A stretch of DNA of 64,000 nt. Source: an uncultured Steroidobacter sp. (lineage in GTDB: Bacteria; Pseudomonadota; Gammaproteobacteria; Steroidobacterales; Steroidobacteraceae). Positions 17,904 through 26,942 of this stretch are shown here, piece by piece; position 1 is the stretch's first letter; every line of letters starts with the position of its first letter. The translations under genes were made by a program, and so were the position numbers. Under the pieces are notes generated by a model, which ran no database searches, was not told the DNA's origin, and saw only the letters and a list, made by a program, of their open reading frames with translations. The stretch spans positions 1-64,000 of the forward strand of contig NZ_CALFXI010000002.1 of the NCBI RefSeq assembly GCF_937958065.1, in the 5' to 3' direction.

Positions 17904-17934
17904 GGGGATGGACCGCATCCTGCAGTCCATCCCT
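17904..17934. terminator. Hairpin after the RND operon
   Basis: GGGATGGAC and GTCCATCCC form a 9-bp stem with an 11-base loop, 19 bases beyond the stop of the outer-membrane factor gene and before lhr. There is no U-run, so termination would be weak or Rho-assisted. Confidence 0.4.
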
Positions 17935-17951
17935 GCCAGTTCGTGTCTACA

Positions 17952-19394
17952 TTACCGAGCCGCTCTCGCATCCAGTGGCCGGAAGCCGCCGCCGAGCGCC
18001 TTATAGGTCGCCAGCAGCGCCGTCGCTGTTTGCGTTTCGCTCAAGGCCAGCTGATCTTCCGCCGTCAGCGCGCTGCGTTCGGCATCGAGCACGGTGAGGA
18101 AGTCGGCAACGCCGCTTTCGTAGCGGGCGCGAGCCAGCGTCACGGCTTCCAGCGAAGCGGTGGTGCTGTCTTGCAGGTGAGCCTGTTTCACCTTTGCCTT
18201 GACGTAAGCGGTCATGCTGGCATCCGTTTCCTCCAGCGCCTGCAACACCGTCTGCTGATACACGGCCAGCGCACGATCGGTAGCAGCTTCGCGCTGTTTG
18301 ATCCGCTGACGAACGCGACCGAGATCGAACGCGGCCCACTGGATGCTCGGGCCGAACGCGTAGCTCTCGCTGGCACCCTTGCCCAGGTCGCCGCTGTCGA
18401 TGGCATCGAAGCCCCAGCTGCCAGTGAAGGTGATGCGCGGGAACAGGTCGCCGACCGCAACGCCGATTTGTGCCGTGGCCGAAGCCAGTTGACGCTCGGC
18501 GACCATGATGTCGGGGCGACGTCGCAGCAACAGCTCCGGCGTACCGATGTTCTGTGTCTTCGGCAGCGTGGGCAGCTTGTGCACGACAGAGAGCTGCGGC
18601 AGCAGCGCTTCCGGCGACTTGCCGGTCAGCACGCCCAGACGCAGGATGCTGCGAGTGATATCCGATTCAAAATCCGGAATCGTCGCGAGCGTCGCGGACA
18701 GCTGGGCTTGGGCGCGGGACGTGTCGAGCTGCGTGCCACGACCCGCATCGAGTCGAGCAGTCGTGATCCGCAGAGTCTCACGCTGGTTCTCCGCGTTGCG
18801 TTGAGCGACTGCGAGCCGCTGCTGCGCGCCGCGCAATTCGAAGTAGTTGCGAGCCACTTCGGCAGTGACGCTCACCTGAGTGCTGTACACGCCGGCTTCC
18901 GCGGCTTGCACCAACGCCGTATTCGCTTCGACGTTGCGGCGGACCCGACCGAAGAAGTCCAGCTCCCAGAACGCATCGAAACCCGCATCGTAATAATCCT
19001 GATCGCGCGCGAAACCGAGCGCCTGACGCTGGCTGGCGCGCGATTCGGTATGACCGCCGGAAGCAGTCACAGTCGGAGCGAAGTCCAGCTGTGCCTCGCC
19101 ACGAATCGCCCGCGCTTCCCGCAAGCGGGCCGTCGCGATGCGAATGTCGTGGTTCGCGGCCAGCGCTTCTTCTATGAGCGAGTTCAACTGCTCATCGCCG
19201 AATGCCTTCCAGAAATCGCGCTCCACGTCCGCGCTCGCGAACTGCGCCGGATCGGTGCTCACGAACTCATCGGGCGACGTCATCTTGGGCCGCTGATAGT
19301 CCGGTCCGACCGCGCAGGCGGCGAGCACTGCGCTCACCGCCAGCACGGACAGCTTCTTGGTCAGACTCAGGGTCGTTTGCTTCAGGTTACGCAT
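17952..19394 (-). CDS. RND efflux outer-membrane lipoprotein (NodT/OprM family)
   Basis: The TolC-like channel of a tripartite pump. The 480-residue protein begins with a lipoprotein signal (lipobox LAACA), then the family opening AVGPDYQRP, two OEP repeats with long amphipathic helices, and the conserved RRRPDIMVAERQLASA block in the middle. Start ATG 19394 has AAGGAG seven bases upstream; the longer frame is rejected because the lipoprotein signal would be buried. It overlaps the pump gene by 8 bases, so it is translated from the same mRNA. Confidence 0.93.
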   Translation of the reverse strand: MRNLKQTTLSLTKKLSVLAVSAVLAACAVGPDYQRPKMTSPDEFVSTDPAQFASADVERDFWKAFGDEQLNSLIEEALAANHDIRIATARLREARAIRGEAQLDFAPTVTASGGHTESRASQRQALGFARDQDYYDAGFDAFWELDFFGRVRRNVEANTALVQAAEAGVYSTQVSVTAEVARNYFELRGAQQRLAVAQRNAENQRETLRITTARLDAGRGTQLDTSRAQAQLSATLATIPDFESDITRSILRLGVLTGKSPEALLPQLSVVHKLPTLPKTQNIGTPELLLRRRPDIMVAERQLASATAQIGVAVGDLFPRITFTGSWGFDAIDSGDLGKGASESYAFGPSIQWAAFDLGRVRQRIKQREAATDRALAVYQQTVLQALEETDASMTAYVKAKVKQAHLQDSTTASLEAVTLARARYESGVADFLTVLDAERSALTAEDQLALSETQTATALLATYKALGGGFRPLDARAAR

Positions 19395-22300
19395 GGGCCG
19401 CTCCTTCGATGGCCTCTGATTGTTTACGCGCACGGAACCTATTGACCACGGCCGCGCGCAACAGCACGTAGAACACGGGTGTCAGGAACAGACCGAAGAA
19501 GGTCACTCCGAGCATGCCGGAGAACACGGCGATGCCGATGGCGTGACGCATCTCCGCACCTGCGCCCGAGGCAAGCACCAGCGGCACCACACCCATGATG
19601 AAAGCGATCGAAGTCATCAGGATGGGGCGCAATCGCAGGCGCGCAGCTTCCAGCGCCGCGTTGAATGGATCCACGCCGACCTTCTCGCGGTCCTTGGCGA
19701 ACTCGACGATCAGAATCGCGTTCTTGCTCGCCAGGCCGACCAGCACGAACAGCGCGATCTGCGTGAAGATGTTGTTGTCGCCGCCGGTGATCCACACACC
19801 GAAGATCGCGGACAGCAGCGCCATCGGCACGATCGCGACGATGGCCAGCGGCAGCGTCCAGCTTTCATACAGCGCTGCGAGCACCAGCACGACCAGCAGC
19901 ACGCACAACGGGAAGACGAACACCGAGCTGTTGCCCACCAGGATTTCCTGATAGGTGAGATCGGTCCACTCGTACTTCACGCCGTTCGGCAGATTCTCGG
20001 CGAGGATGCGCTCCATCACCGCCTTCGCCTGGCCGGTGGAATAGCCGGGCGCCGGGCCGCCGTTGATGTCGGCAGTCAGGTAACCGTTGTAACGGAACAC
20101 ACGATCCGGGCCGTAGGTCTGCGAGACCTGCACGATCGAGCCGAGCGGCAGCATCTCGCCCGCCTCGTTACGCGTCTGCAGCCGCAGGATGTCTTCCGCC
20201 TTGGCGCGGTACTCGTAGTCCGCCTGCGCGATCACCTTGTAGGTGCGGCCGAAGCGGTTGAAGTCATTCACGTACTGAGACGCGAGATAGACCTGCAGCG
20301 CTTCGAACACGTTGCTGAGCGGCACGCCGTGCTCCTTTGCCTTGACCCGATTCACATCGGCGAGGATCTGCGGCACGTTCACTTCGTAGTTCGAGAACAC
20401 GCCGGTGAGCTCGGGCTGCTGGCGCGCCTTGGCCAGGATGGTCTGCGTCGCCTTGTACAACTCGTCGTAGCCCAGGTCGGCGCGGTCTTCGAGCTGCAGC
20501 TTGAAGCCACCGAGCGTGCCGAGGCCGTTCACCGGCGGCGGCGGGAACGTCACGATCTGCGCTTCCTTGATGGAGCTCAGCGCACCGTTCAGCTTCTGCG
20601 CGATCGCGAAGCCGGACAGCTCAGGCGACTTGCGCTTCTCGAACTCGTCCAGGCCGAAGAACACGATGGCCGAGTTCGGGCTGTTGGTGAAGCCAGCCAC
20701 CGACAGGCCGGGGAACTGCACGGCCGCGCGCACGCCCGGCACCTTCATGCCGATCTCGCCCACCTGGCGCACGATCTCGTCCGTGCGATTCAACGAAGCC
20801 GCGTTCGGCAACTGGATCAGCGTGATCAGGTACGCCTTGTCCTGCACCGGAATGAAGCCCTTAGGCGTCATCTGGAACAAGCTCCAGGTCGCGACCAGCA
20901 GCAGCGCGAACACCCCCATCGTCATGCTCTTGTGACGGAGCACGCCGCGCACGCCGCCGACGTACTTGTCGCCGGAGCGATGGAAGAAATTGTTGAACGC
21001 GCGGAAGAAGCGGCCGAACACCTTGTCCATGCCGCGAGTGAGCGCGTCCGGCTTGGCGCCGTGCGGCTTCAACAGCAGCGAGGCGAGCGCCGGGCTCAGG
21101 GTCAGCGAGTTGATCGCCGAAATCACCGTCGAGATGGCGATGGTCAGCGCGAACTGCTTGTAGAACTCGCCGGTCAGGCCGGTGATGAACGCGATCGGCA
21201 CGAACACCGCGACCAGCACCAGCGCAATCGCGATGATAGGGCCGCTCACCTCGTCCATCGCTTTGTAGGTCGCTTCGAGCGGCGACAGACCGTTCTCGAT
21301 GTTTCGTTCGACGTTCTCGACCACGACGATGGCGTCGTCGACCACGATACCGATGGCCAGCACCAGGCCGAACAGCGACAGCGCGTTGATGGAGAAGCCG
21401 AACGCCAGCATCAGCGCGAACGTGCCGATGATGGAGACGGGCACGGCCAGCAACGGAATGATGGACGCGCGCCAGGTCTGCAGGAACACGATCACCACGA
21501 TGACGACCAGCGCCAGCGCTTCCAGCAGGGTGTGGATCACCGCCTTGATGGAGTCGCGCACGAACACCGTCGGGTCGTAGACGATTTCGTAGCTGATGCC
21601 CTCGGGGAAGTTCTTGCTCAGCTCTTTCATGGTCGAACGCACGGCATCCGACAATTCGAGCGCATTGGCACCGGGAGCCTGGGACACCGGAATCGCGACC
21701 GCCGCGTTGTTGTTCAACAGGCTGCGCAGCGAGTACTGGCCGGCGCCGAGCTCGATGCGCGCGACGTCCTTCAGGGTCGTGATGGAGCCGTCCGGCAAGG
21801 TCTTGACGATGATGTCGCCGAACTGTTCTTCGGTGATCAGTCGCCCCGACGTAGTGACGTTCAACTGGTAGTCGACATTGGCAGGCGCGGGATCGGCGCC
21901 GATGACGCCTGCGGCAACCTGCACGTTCTGCTCGCGAATCGCGTTGATCACATCGCCCGCAGTCAGGCCGCGGCTCGCGATGCGCTCCGGATCGAGCCAG
22001 ACGCGCATCGAGTAATCGCCGGATCCAAACAAACGAACGTCGCCCATGCCGGGCAGGCGCGCGAGCACGTCACGAATCTGCAGGGTCGCGTAGTTGCGCA
22101 GGTAGACCGTGTCGTAACGGCCGTCCGGCGAAGTGAGGTGCACGACCATCAACAGATCGGGCGAAGCCTTCAACGTCGTGACGCCGACGCGTCGCACGTC
22201 TTCAGGCAGGCGCGGCAGCGCCTGCGCCACGCGGTTCTGGACCTGAACCTGCGCTGTGTCGATGTTGGTGCCCAGGCGGAACGTGACGGTCAGCGTCATC

Positions 22301-22566
22301 TGACCATCGCTCATGGCCTGCGAGGACATGTAGAGCATGTTCTCGACGCCATTGATTTCCTGTTCCAGCGGCGCGGCGACAGTTTCCGCGATCACTTTGG
22401 GATTGGCGCCCGGATACTGTGCGTTGACCACCACGGTCGGCGGCACCACTTCCGGGTACTGGCTGATCGGCAGCTGCCACATGGCGATGGCGCCGACCAG
22501 GAAGATGATGATCGACACGACCGCGGCGAAAATCGGCCGGTCGATGAAGAAACGTGCGAATTTCAT
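19387..22566 (-). CDS. RND multidrug efflux pump, inner-membrane transporter (HAE1, AcrB/MexB-like)
   Basis: A 1,059-residue proton-driven pump of the HAE1 family. The N-terminus MKFARFFIDRPIFA is typical. Twelve membrane helices are split by two large periplasmic loops; the proton-relay acidic pair is in VVDDAIVVVENVERN of the fourth helix. Also visible are PVSIIGTFALMLAFGFSINA and the late segments LVGLASKNAILIVEFA and RLRPILMTSIAFIMG. It forms the pump trimer with the adaptor encoded upstream and the channel encoded downstream. Substrates cannot be read from sequence. No TetR-type repressor is adjacent. Confidence 0.96.
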   Translation of the reverse strand: MKFARFFIDRPIFAAVVSIIIFLVGAIAMWQLPISQYPEVVPPTVVVNAQYPGANPKVIAETVAAPLEQEINGVENMLYMSSQAMSDGQMTLTVTFRLGTNIDTAQVQVQNRVAQALPRLPEDVRRVGVTTLKASPDLLMVVHLTSPDGRYDTVYLRNYATLQIRDVLARLPGMGDVRLFGSGDYSMRVWLDPERIASRGLTAGDVINAIREQNVQVAAGVIGADPAPANVDYQLNVTTSGRLITEEQFGDIIVKTLPDGSITTLKDVARIELGAGQYSLRSLLNNNAAVAIPVSQAPGANALELSDAVRSTMKELSKNFPEGISYEIVYDPTVFVRDSIKAVIHTLLEALALVVIVVIVFLQTWRASIIPLLAVPVSIIGTFALMLAFGFSINALSLFGLVLAIGIVVDDAIVVVENVERNIENGLSPLEATYKAMDEVSGPIIAIALVLVAVFVPIAFITGLTGEFYKQFALTIAISTVISAINSLTLSPALASLLLKPHGAKPDALTRGMDKVFGRFFRAFNNFFHRSGDKYVGGVRGVLRHKSMTMGVFALLLVATWSLFQMTPKGFIPVQDKAYLITLIQLPNAASLNRTDEIVRQVGEIGMKVPGVRAAVQFPGLSVAGFTNSPNSAIVFFGLDEFEKRKSPELSGFAIAQKLNGALSSIKEAQIVTFPPPPVNGLGTLGGFKLQLEDRADLGYDELYKATQTILAKARQQPELTGVFSNYEVNVPQILADVNRVKAKEHGVPLSNVFEALQVYLASQYVNDFNRFGRTYKVIAQADYEYRAKAEDILRLQTRNEAGEMLPLGSIVQVSQTYGPDRVFRYNGYLTADINGGPAPGYSTGQAKAVMERILAENLPNGVKYEWTDLTYQEILVGNSSVFVFPLCVLLVVLVLAALYESWTLPLAIVAIVPMALLSAIFGVWITGGDNNIFTQIALFVLVGLASKNAILIVEFAKDREKVGVDPFNAALEAARLRLRPILMTSIAFIMGVVPLVLASGAGAEMRHAIGIAVFSGMLGVTFFGLFLTPVFYVLLRAAVVNRFRARKQSEAIEGAAHA

Positions 22567-22607
22567 AAATGAGTCCCCACAAAACGGGGGCGAAAGCGTC
22601 CCCTACA

Positions 22608-22693
22608 GCCGCGGCTCGAGGCCGCGGCCAACCAGGTCAGGCAATACGAATCAGGAACTGGCGCGAGATGCGCCCGCTAACCGTGCGGGCGCA
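22608..22693. repeat. Two GC-rich hairpins between adaptor and pump genes
   Basis: Within the 139-base gap are GCCGCGGC-TCGAG-GCCGCGGC (22608-22628) and TGCGCCCGC-TAACCGT-GCGGGCGCA (22669-22693). Neither has a U-tract. They could stabilise the adaptor message or reduce read-through into the pump gene. Confidence 0.5.
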
Positions 22694-22705
22694 CCCGTCC
22701 GTTAC

Positions 22706-23926
22706 TCAAGGCTTGCTCGAGGCGAGCATGGTGCTGTCAGTCAGCCGCGCATCCATCGCCACCTTTTCAGGAGCGACGGTCACGCCCGGATGCACACGCT
22801 GCAGGCCGTTGACGATCACGTTCTCGCCCGGCTGCAAACCCTCGTGCACGATGCGAAGGCCGTCAGTGAGCCGGCCGACCTTCACGCTGCGATAGGAGAC
22901 TTTGTTGTCGCCATCGACCACGTAAACGAACTTCTGGCTCTGATCCGTGCCGACCGCGCGGTCGTCGACCAGCACCGCCCGGTGCGAGCTGTGGCCCAGC
23001 AATTTCACGCGAGCAAACAAGCCCGGCGTGAGATAGCCGTCTTTGTTGTCGAAGGAAGCGCGGGCGCGAATCGTGCCGGTGCGCGGATCGACCTGGTTGT
23101 CGACGAACGTCATCGTGCCCTTGTGCGGAAAGCCCTGCTCGTTCGCCAGCGCCATCAGCACTGGATTGGCGGCGTCGCGCGAGCTCGGCCGGTCACCGCG
23201 ACGGGCCAGCTCGGTGTACTTCAGATACACCTGCTCGTCGCCCTCGAAAGTCACATAGATCGGATCGATCGACACCAGCGTGGTCAGCAGCGTCGCCTGG
23301 GTCGACCCGCCCGTCACCAGATTGCCGGCAGTGACGACAGCACGGCTGACGCGGCCGGTGATTGGCGCGGTGATGCGAGTGAATTCGAGATTCAACTTCG
23401 CCGCCGTTACGGCCGCGCGAGCGGCTTCGACATTGGCTTGCGATTCACGCTGCGCGTTGAGGCGCTGGTCATACTCTTCGCGAGACACGGCTTTCACGCC
23501 GAGCAGCTTTTCGCTGCGCTCCACATCGGTGTTGCTCAATTCCGCGCGAGCGATGGCGCGCGCCAGCTCGGCCTCGGCCCTCGCCAGGTCGGCGCGATAC
23601 GGACGCGGATCGATCACGAACAGCAGATCGCCTTTGCGCACGATGCTGCCTTGGGTGAAATTCACGCTTTCGATATATCCAGTCACGCGTGGGCGGATCT
23701 CGACCGATTCCACCGCTTCCAGCCGACCGGTGAATTCGTCCCATTCCTGCACTTCGCGCTCCAGCGCGGCTGCGACGGAAACCTGCGGCAGCGGCGCCGG
23801 TGCTTGTGTCTGTGCTTCACTGCGGCAGCCCTGCAGCAACAGTGTCACCACCGCCGCGGCGAGCGCTGGCAACACAACGGTCACAAAACGACCGGCGGGC
23901 TGGTTGTCACGAGTTGCATCACTCAT
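22706..23926 (-). CDS. RND efflux periplasmic adaptor (AcrA/MexA family)
   Basis: Membrane-fusion protein joining pump and channel. The 406-residue product has a lipoprotein-type signal (lipobox LLLQGC). The lipoyl/hairpin halves include RPRVTGYIESVNFTQGSIV and EFTRITAPITGRVSRAVV, followed by beta-barrel and membrane-proximal domains ending near GLQPGENVIVNGLQRV. Start ATG 23926 has GGGAG eight bases upstream; the longer frame adds 46 unrelated residues. It is the first gene of the operon, divergent from a glutathione transferase gene 276 bases away. That gap contains no operator I can name. Confidence 0.94.
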   Translation of the reverse strand: MSDATRDNQPAGRFVTVVLPALAAAVVTLLLQGCRSEAQTQAPAPLPQVSVAAALEREVQEWDEFTGRLEAVESVEIRPRVTGYIESVNFTQGSIVRKGDLLFVIDPRPYRADLARAEAELARAIARAELSNTDVERSEKLLGVKAVSREEYDQRLNAQRESQANVEAARAAVTAAKLNLEFTRITAPITGRVSRAVVTAGNLVTGGSTQATLLTTLVSIDPIYVTFEGDEQVYLKYTELARRGDRPSSRDAANPVLMALANEQGFPHKGTMTFVDNQVDPRTGTIRARASFDNKDGYLTPGLFARVKLLGHSSHRAVLVDDRAVGTDQSQKFVYVVDGDNKVSYRSVKVGRLTDGLRIVHEGLQPGENVIVNGLQRVHPGVTVAPEKVAMDARLTDSTMLASSKP

Positions 23927-24202
23927 TCGAGACTCCCTCAATTCCTGAAAAACAAATCCCCATGGCAGTGGCACTGCCTGACTGGGGCGCCACTTTAGGC
24001 ATGGGACGCAAGAGGAGAAATCGGGTTGGACGCACGACATTGATGAAGTCGAATCAGGAATCACGATCGCTTTGATCGGTTATTTCGATATGCCGTAATA
24101 AAAAGAACGCGGTCACTGCGTGTTCAGTGCATCCAGTGAGTGCAGAATCGCGACAATGCGGGCATGGCGGCAATAACCTCACAGGTAACGGAGTGACGCT
24201 GG

Positions 24203-24880
24203 ATGATCTTGGTGCATCACCTGAACAACTCGCGCTCGCAACGAGTGCTGTGGTTGCTGGAAGAGCTGGGCGTGCCTTATGAGATTCGGCGTTATCAACG
24301 CGATGCCGAGACGATGCTGGCGCCGCCGCAGCTGCGCAAAGTCCATCCGCTGGGCAAATCGCCGGTGATTACAGACGGCGCTCGCACCGTCGCCGAGTCG
24401 GGATGGATCATCGAATATCTGGTCGAGCGCTACGGCAACGGCAAATTGGCGCCGCCGCCGGGCTCCGAAGATCGATTACGGTATCGCTACTGGATGCACT
24501 ACGCAGAAGGTTCGGCCATGCCGCCGCTCTTACTAAAGTTAGTGTTCGATCGGATCGAGGACGGACCGCTGCCATGGCTCGTCCGTCCGGTGGCTCGGGC
24601 GATCGCGCGGCAGGTGAAGCAGAGTTTCATTACACCGCAGTTACAGCTGCACCTCGATTATCTGGAGGGCGAGCTGGGGAGCAGTGAATGGTTCGTGGGG
24701 AATGAATTCAGCGCCGCCGATATCCAGCTGAGCTTTCCGCTCGAAGCCGCGGCGCTGCGCGGCGGCCTGGATCGAAGCCGGCCTCGCCTGTATTCGTTTC
24801 TACAGAGGATTCACGCACGCCCGGCGTATCGGCGCGCGCTGGAGCGCGGCGGTCGATATGACTTCGGGCCGCGAGAGTAA
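24203..24880 (+). CDS. Glutathione S-transferase family protein
   Basis: A 225-residue cytosolic GST. The thioredoxin-like N-terminal domain has the active-site segment HHLNNSRSQRVLWLLEELG and the glutathione-binding HPLGKSPVI followed by ESGWIIEYL. The all-helical C-terminal domain follows from about residue 90, ending with FSAADIQLSFPLEA. It lies divergent from the RND efflux operon, so both may serve detoxification, but co-regulation is only inferred. Eight bases separate it from the convergent LysR gene. Confidence 0.9.
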   Translation: MILVHHLNNSRSQRVLWLLEELGVPYEIRRYQRDAETMLAPPQLRKVHPLGKSPVITDGARTVAESGWIIEYLVERYGNGKLAPPPGSEDRLRYRYWMHYAEGSAMPPLLLKLVFDRIEDGPLPWLVRPVARAIARQVKQSFITPQLQLHLDYLEGELGSSEWFVGNEFSAADIQLSFPLEAAALRGGLDRSRPRLYSFLQRIHARPAYRRALERGGRYDFGPRE

Positions 24881-24888
24881 GAGAGCGG

Positions 24889-25875
24889 TCAAGGCGGCGC
24901 AGCGGCCGCCATGCGTGAAGCGCGAGCCGGCACTGAATCGGTGCCCGCGCCGTTAGCTGCGCCCATTCGATCGGGCGTGACCTGCGGGAACAGGCCGCTC
25001 ACGAACTCGATGAAGGCGCGGATCTTCGCCGTCGGCTGGCGATGCTGGGGATAGACCACCGAGACCGGCCACCAGGCACCGTCGTTCCAGTCTTCCAGCA
25101 CGGGTTGTAACAATCCCGCGGCAATCTGCGCTTCGGCCGTGAAATCCAGCGTCCGCACGAAGCCGGCACCGCTGACCGCCGCGGCGACCGCGGATTCGGG
25201 ATCGCTGAACGACAACGGTGCCGCCGGAATGATGGTGTGATCGACGCCGTTCTTTCGGAACATCCAGTCACGAATCTGGTTGCTGCCGGGCCGGAACATG
25301 GCGATGCATTGTTCGGGCTTGAGATCTTCCGGGGTCTTGGGCGGCCCGCCCATGCGCTCGATGTATTCGGGCGAGGCGCACGTGACGCCTCGCAGATTGC
25401 CGACGCGGCGTGCGATCAGGCTGGAATCGCTGAGATTGCCGACGCGCAGGGCCGCGTCGATGCCCTCCTGCACCAGGTCGATCACGCGATCGTTCATGCT
25501 CATCTGCACCGTCAGCTCGGGGTTCTGTTCAATGAACCGCGGCAGGGCGGGCACGATGATCTTGCGGCCCAGCGAAATGGGCACGTCGACGCGGAGTTTG
25601 CCCCGCGGAACGCCCCGGGATTCCGACACCTCGTTTTCCGCCTGGTCGAGCTGCCCGAGCGCTTCGCGGCAGCGCTCGTAGAAGCCCGTGCCCAAGTCGG
25701 TCAAACTCAGCGAACGGGTAGTACGATTGAGCAGGCGCGCCCCCAGGCGTTCCTCCAGGCGGCTGACCGCCTTGCTTATCGCCGAAGGGGACATACCTAG
25801 CGTCTGTGCGGCGGCGACGAAGCTGTGGGCTTCAACGACACGCACGAAGGCTACGATGTCACTGAAATTGTTCAT
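24889..25875 (-). CDS. LysR-family transcriptional regulator
   Basis: A 328-residue LysR protein. The N-terminal helix-turn-helix includes HSFVAAAQTLGMSPSAISK and LEERLGARLLNRTTRSLSLT, the pattern of the AaeR/DsdC-like group that often controls efflux or aromatic-stress genes. The effector domain begins around residue 90 (GKLRVDVPISLGR). The C-terminal 25 residues are Ala-rich and poorly conserved. It is divergent from the NmrA-like oxidoreductase gene 181 bases away, its likely target. No clear dyad was found in that gap. Confidence 0.92.
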   Translation of the reverse strand: MNNFSDIVAFVRVVEAHSFVAAAQTLGMSPSAISKAVSRLEERLGARLLNRTTRSLSLTDLGTGFYERCREALGQLDQAENEVSESRGVPRGKLRVDVPISLGRKIIVPALPRFIEQNPELTVQMSMNDRVIDLVQEGIDAALRVGNLSDSSLIARRVGNLRGVTCASPEYIERMGGPPKTPEDLKPEQCIAMFRPGSNQIRDWMFRKNGVDHTIIPAAPLSFSDPESAVAAAVSGAGFVRTLDFTAEAQIAAGLLQPVLEDWNDGAWWPVSVVYPQHRQPTAKIRAFIEFVSGLFPQVTPDRMGAANGAGTDSVPARASRMAAAAPP

Positions 25876-26056
25876 TCAAAGAATTCTTTCCCTGCAGTCA
25901 CGGAACCCTGACGTGGGTGCATTGTAGGCCCTCCATTGATGACCGTAACGCACGAAGTTTTTGCTGCCGCGGTGGTTTACCGTAGTGGGAAGCTTGCTTA
26001 ATGTATCGCCCAATTTCGCAACCCTTGATCAAGACCTGCTACTGGGGGATTGAACG

Positions 26057-26932
26057 ATGTTTCTGGTGACGGACGTAACGGGCCATGTAGGCCGAGCAGT
26101 GCTCGCCGAGCTAGCCAATCAGCCCGTGGCGGTCCGTGCGCTATTGCAGGAACCGGGCGATTTGCCGATCAAGGCGTCCAATATCGAGGCGGTCCGCCCC
26201 GATCCGGAGGATCCGAGCAGTCTGCAACGGGCCTTCGAAGGTGTCGAGGCGGCTTTCCTGGCCTGCGGTTATTCCCCCCACATTGCCGAAACCCATCTGA
26301 AGATGGCCAATGCAGCCAAGGCGGTCGGCGTCAAACGCTTCGTCCAGCTCTCGGGCGTCGGCGCCAACCCCCAGATGTGCTGTGCCCGCATGCTCCGCTG
26401 GCTGGGCCAGGCGGAAAGCGGCGTGGCCGCGTGCCCCGAAGTTGCCGTGACTCGTCTGCGGCCGGCTTACATGCTGCAGCTGTTGTTCGAATTCGCACCC
26501 ACCATTGCCCAGCAGGGCCTGATCGCCGGCCCGTTCCGCTCCAATGCCTGGAGCTGGGTCGACGCGCGGGACGTGGCTGCGGTGGCGGTCGCGGCTTTGA
26601 AAGATCCTTCGCATGCGGGGCGCATCTATACGGTGACCGGCTCGGAGTCGCTTAGCTTTCCGCAAATCGCTGACAGGCTCAGTCATATTCTCGGCAAGCC
26701 GGTTCGCTACCACGACATCACCGCCAACGAAGCGCGGGGCTGGCTGCAAGGCAAGGGCCTGTCGCCGGTGATGATCGAAGCGAAGCTGGAGTATTGGGAC
26801 GCCTGCGCTTCGAACATGCTCAACGTACCGCCCAATACCGTCGTCCAGGACGTTACTGGTCGTCCGCCGCGCTCGCTCGAAGCGTTCGTGCAGGATTACA
26901 AGGCGCGGTTCTTGTCGGCGTCCGCGGCCTGA
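26057..26932 (+). CDS. NmrA-like NAD(P)-binding protein
   Basis: A 291-residue Rossmann-fold protein of the NmrA/atypical short-chain dehydrogenase group. The dinucleotide loop is VTDVTGHVGRAVL, where the first Gly of the usual TGATGxxG motif is Asp. VKRFVQLSGVGAN forms the central strand, and WSWVDARDVAAVAVAAL is the typical mid-domain motif. There is no canonical YxxxK, so it may act as a redox sensor or a quinone oxidoreductase-like enzyme. Start ATG 26057 has GGGGG upstream. Divergent from a LysR gene. Confidence 0.85.
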   Translation: MFLVTDVTGHVGRAVLAELANQPVAVRALLQEPGDLPIKASNIEAVRPDPEDPSSLQRAFEGVEAAFLACGYSPHIAETHLKMANAAKAVGVKRFVQLSGVGANPQMCCARMLRWLGQAESGVAACPEVAVTRLRPAYMLQLLFEFAPTIAQQGLIAGPFRSNAWSWVDARDVAAVAVAALKDPSHAGRIYTVTGSESLSFPQIADRLSHILGKPVRYHDITANEARGWLQGKGLSPVMIEAKLEYWDACASNMLNVPPNTVVQDVTGRPPRSLEAFVQDYKARFLSASAA

Positions 26933-26942
26933 GATAACGCGG

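Noticed and set aside
19420..22572. A 1,050-codon open frame on the plus strand opposite the RND pump gene
   Set aside because: It is antisense to the conserved pump, rich in His, Arg, Gln and Asp as GC-rich antisense frames are, and has no homology signature or ribosome site.
23927..24202. Operator search in the RND-GST divergent gap
   Set aside because: Only short repeats (GATCG-N5-GATCG, CACTG...CAGTG) were found; not distinct from chance, and no local regulator to pair them with.
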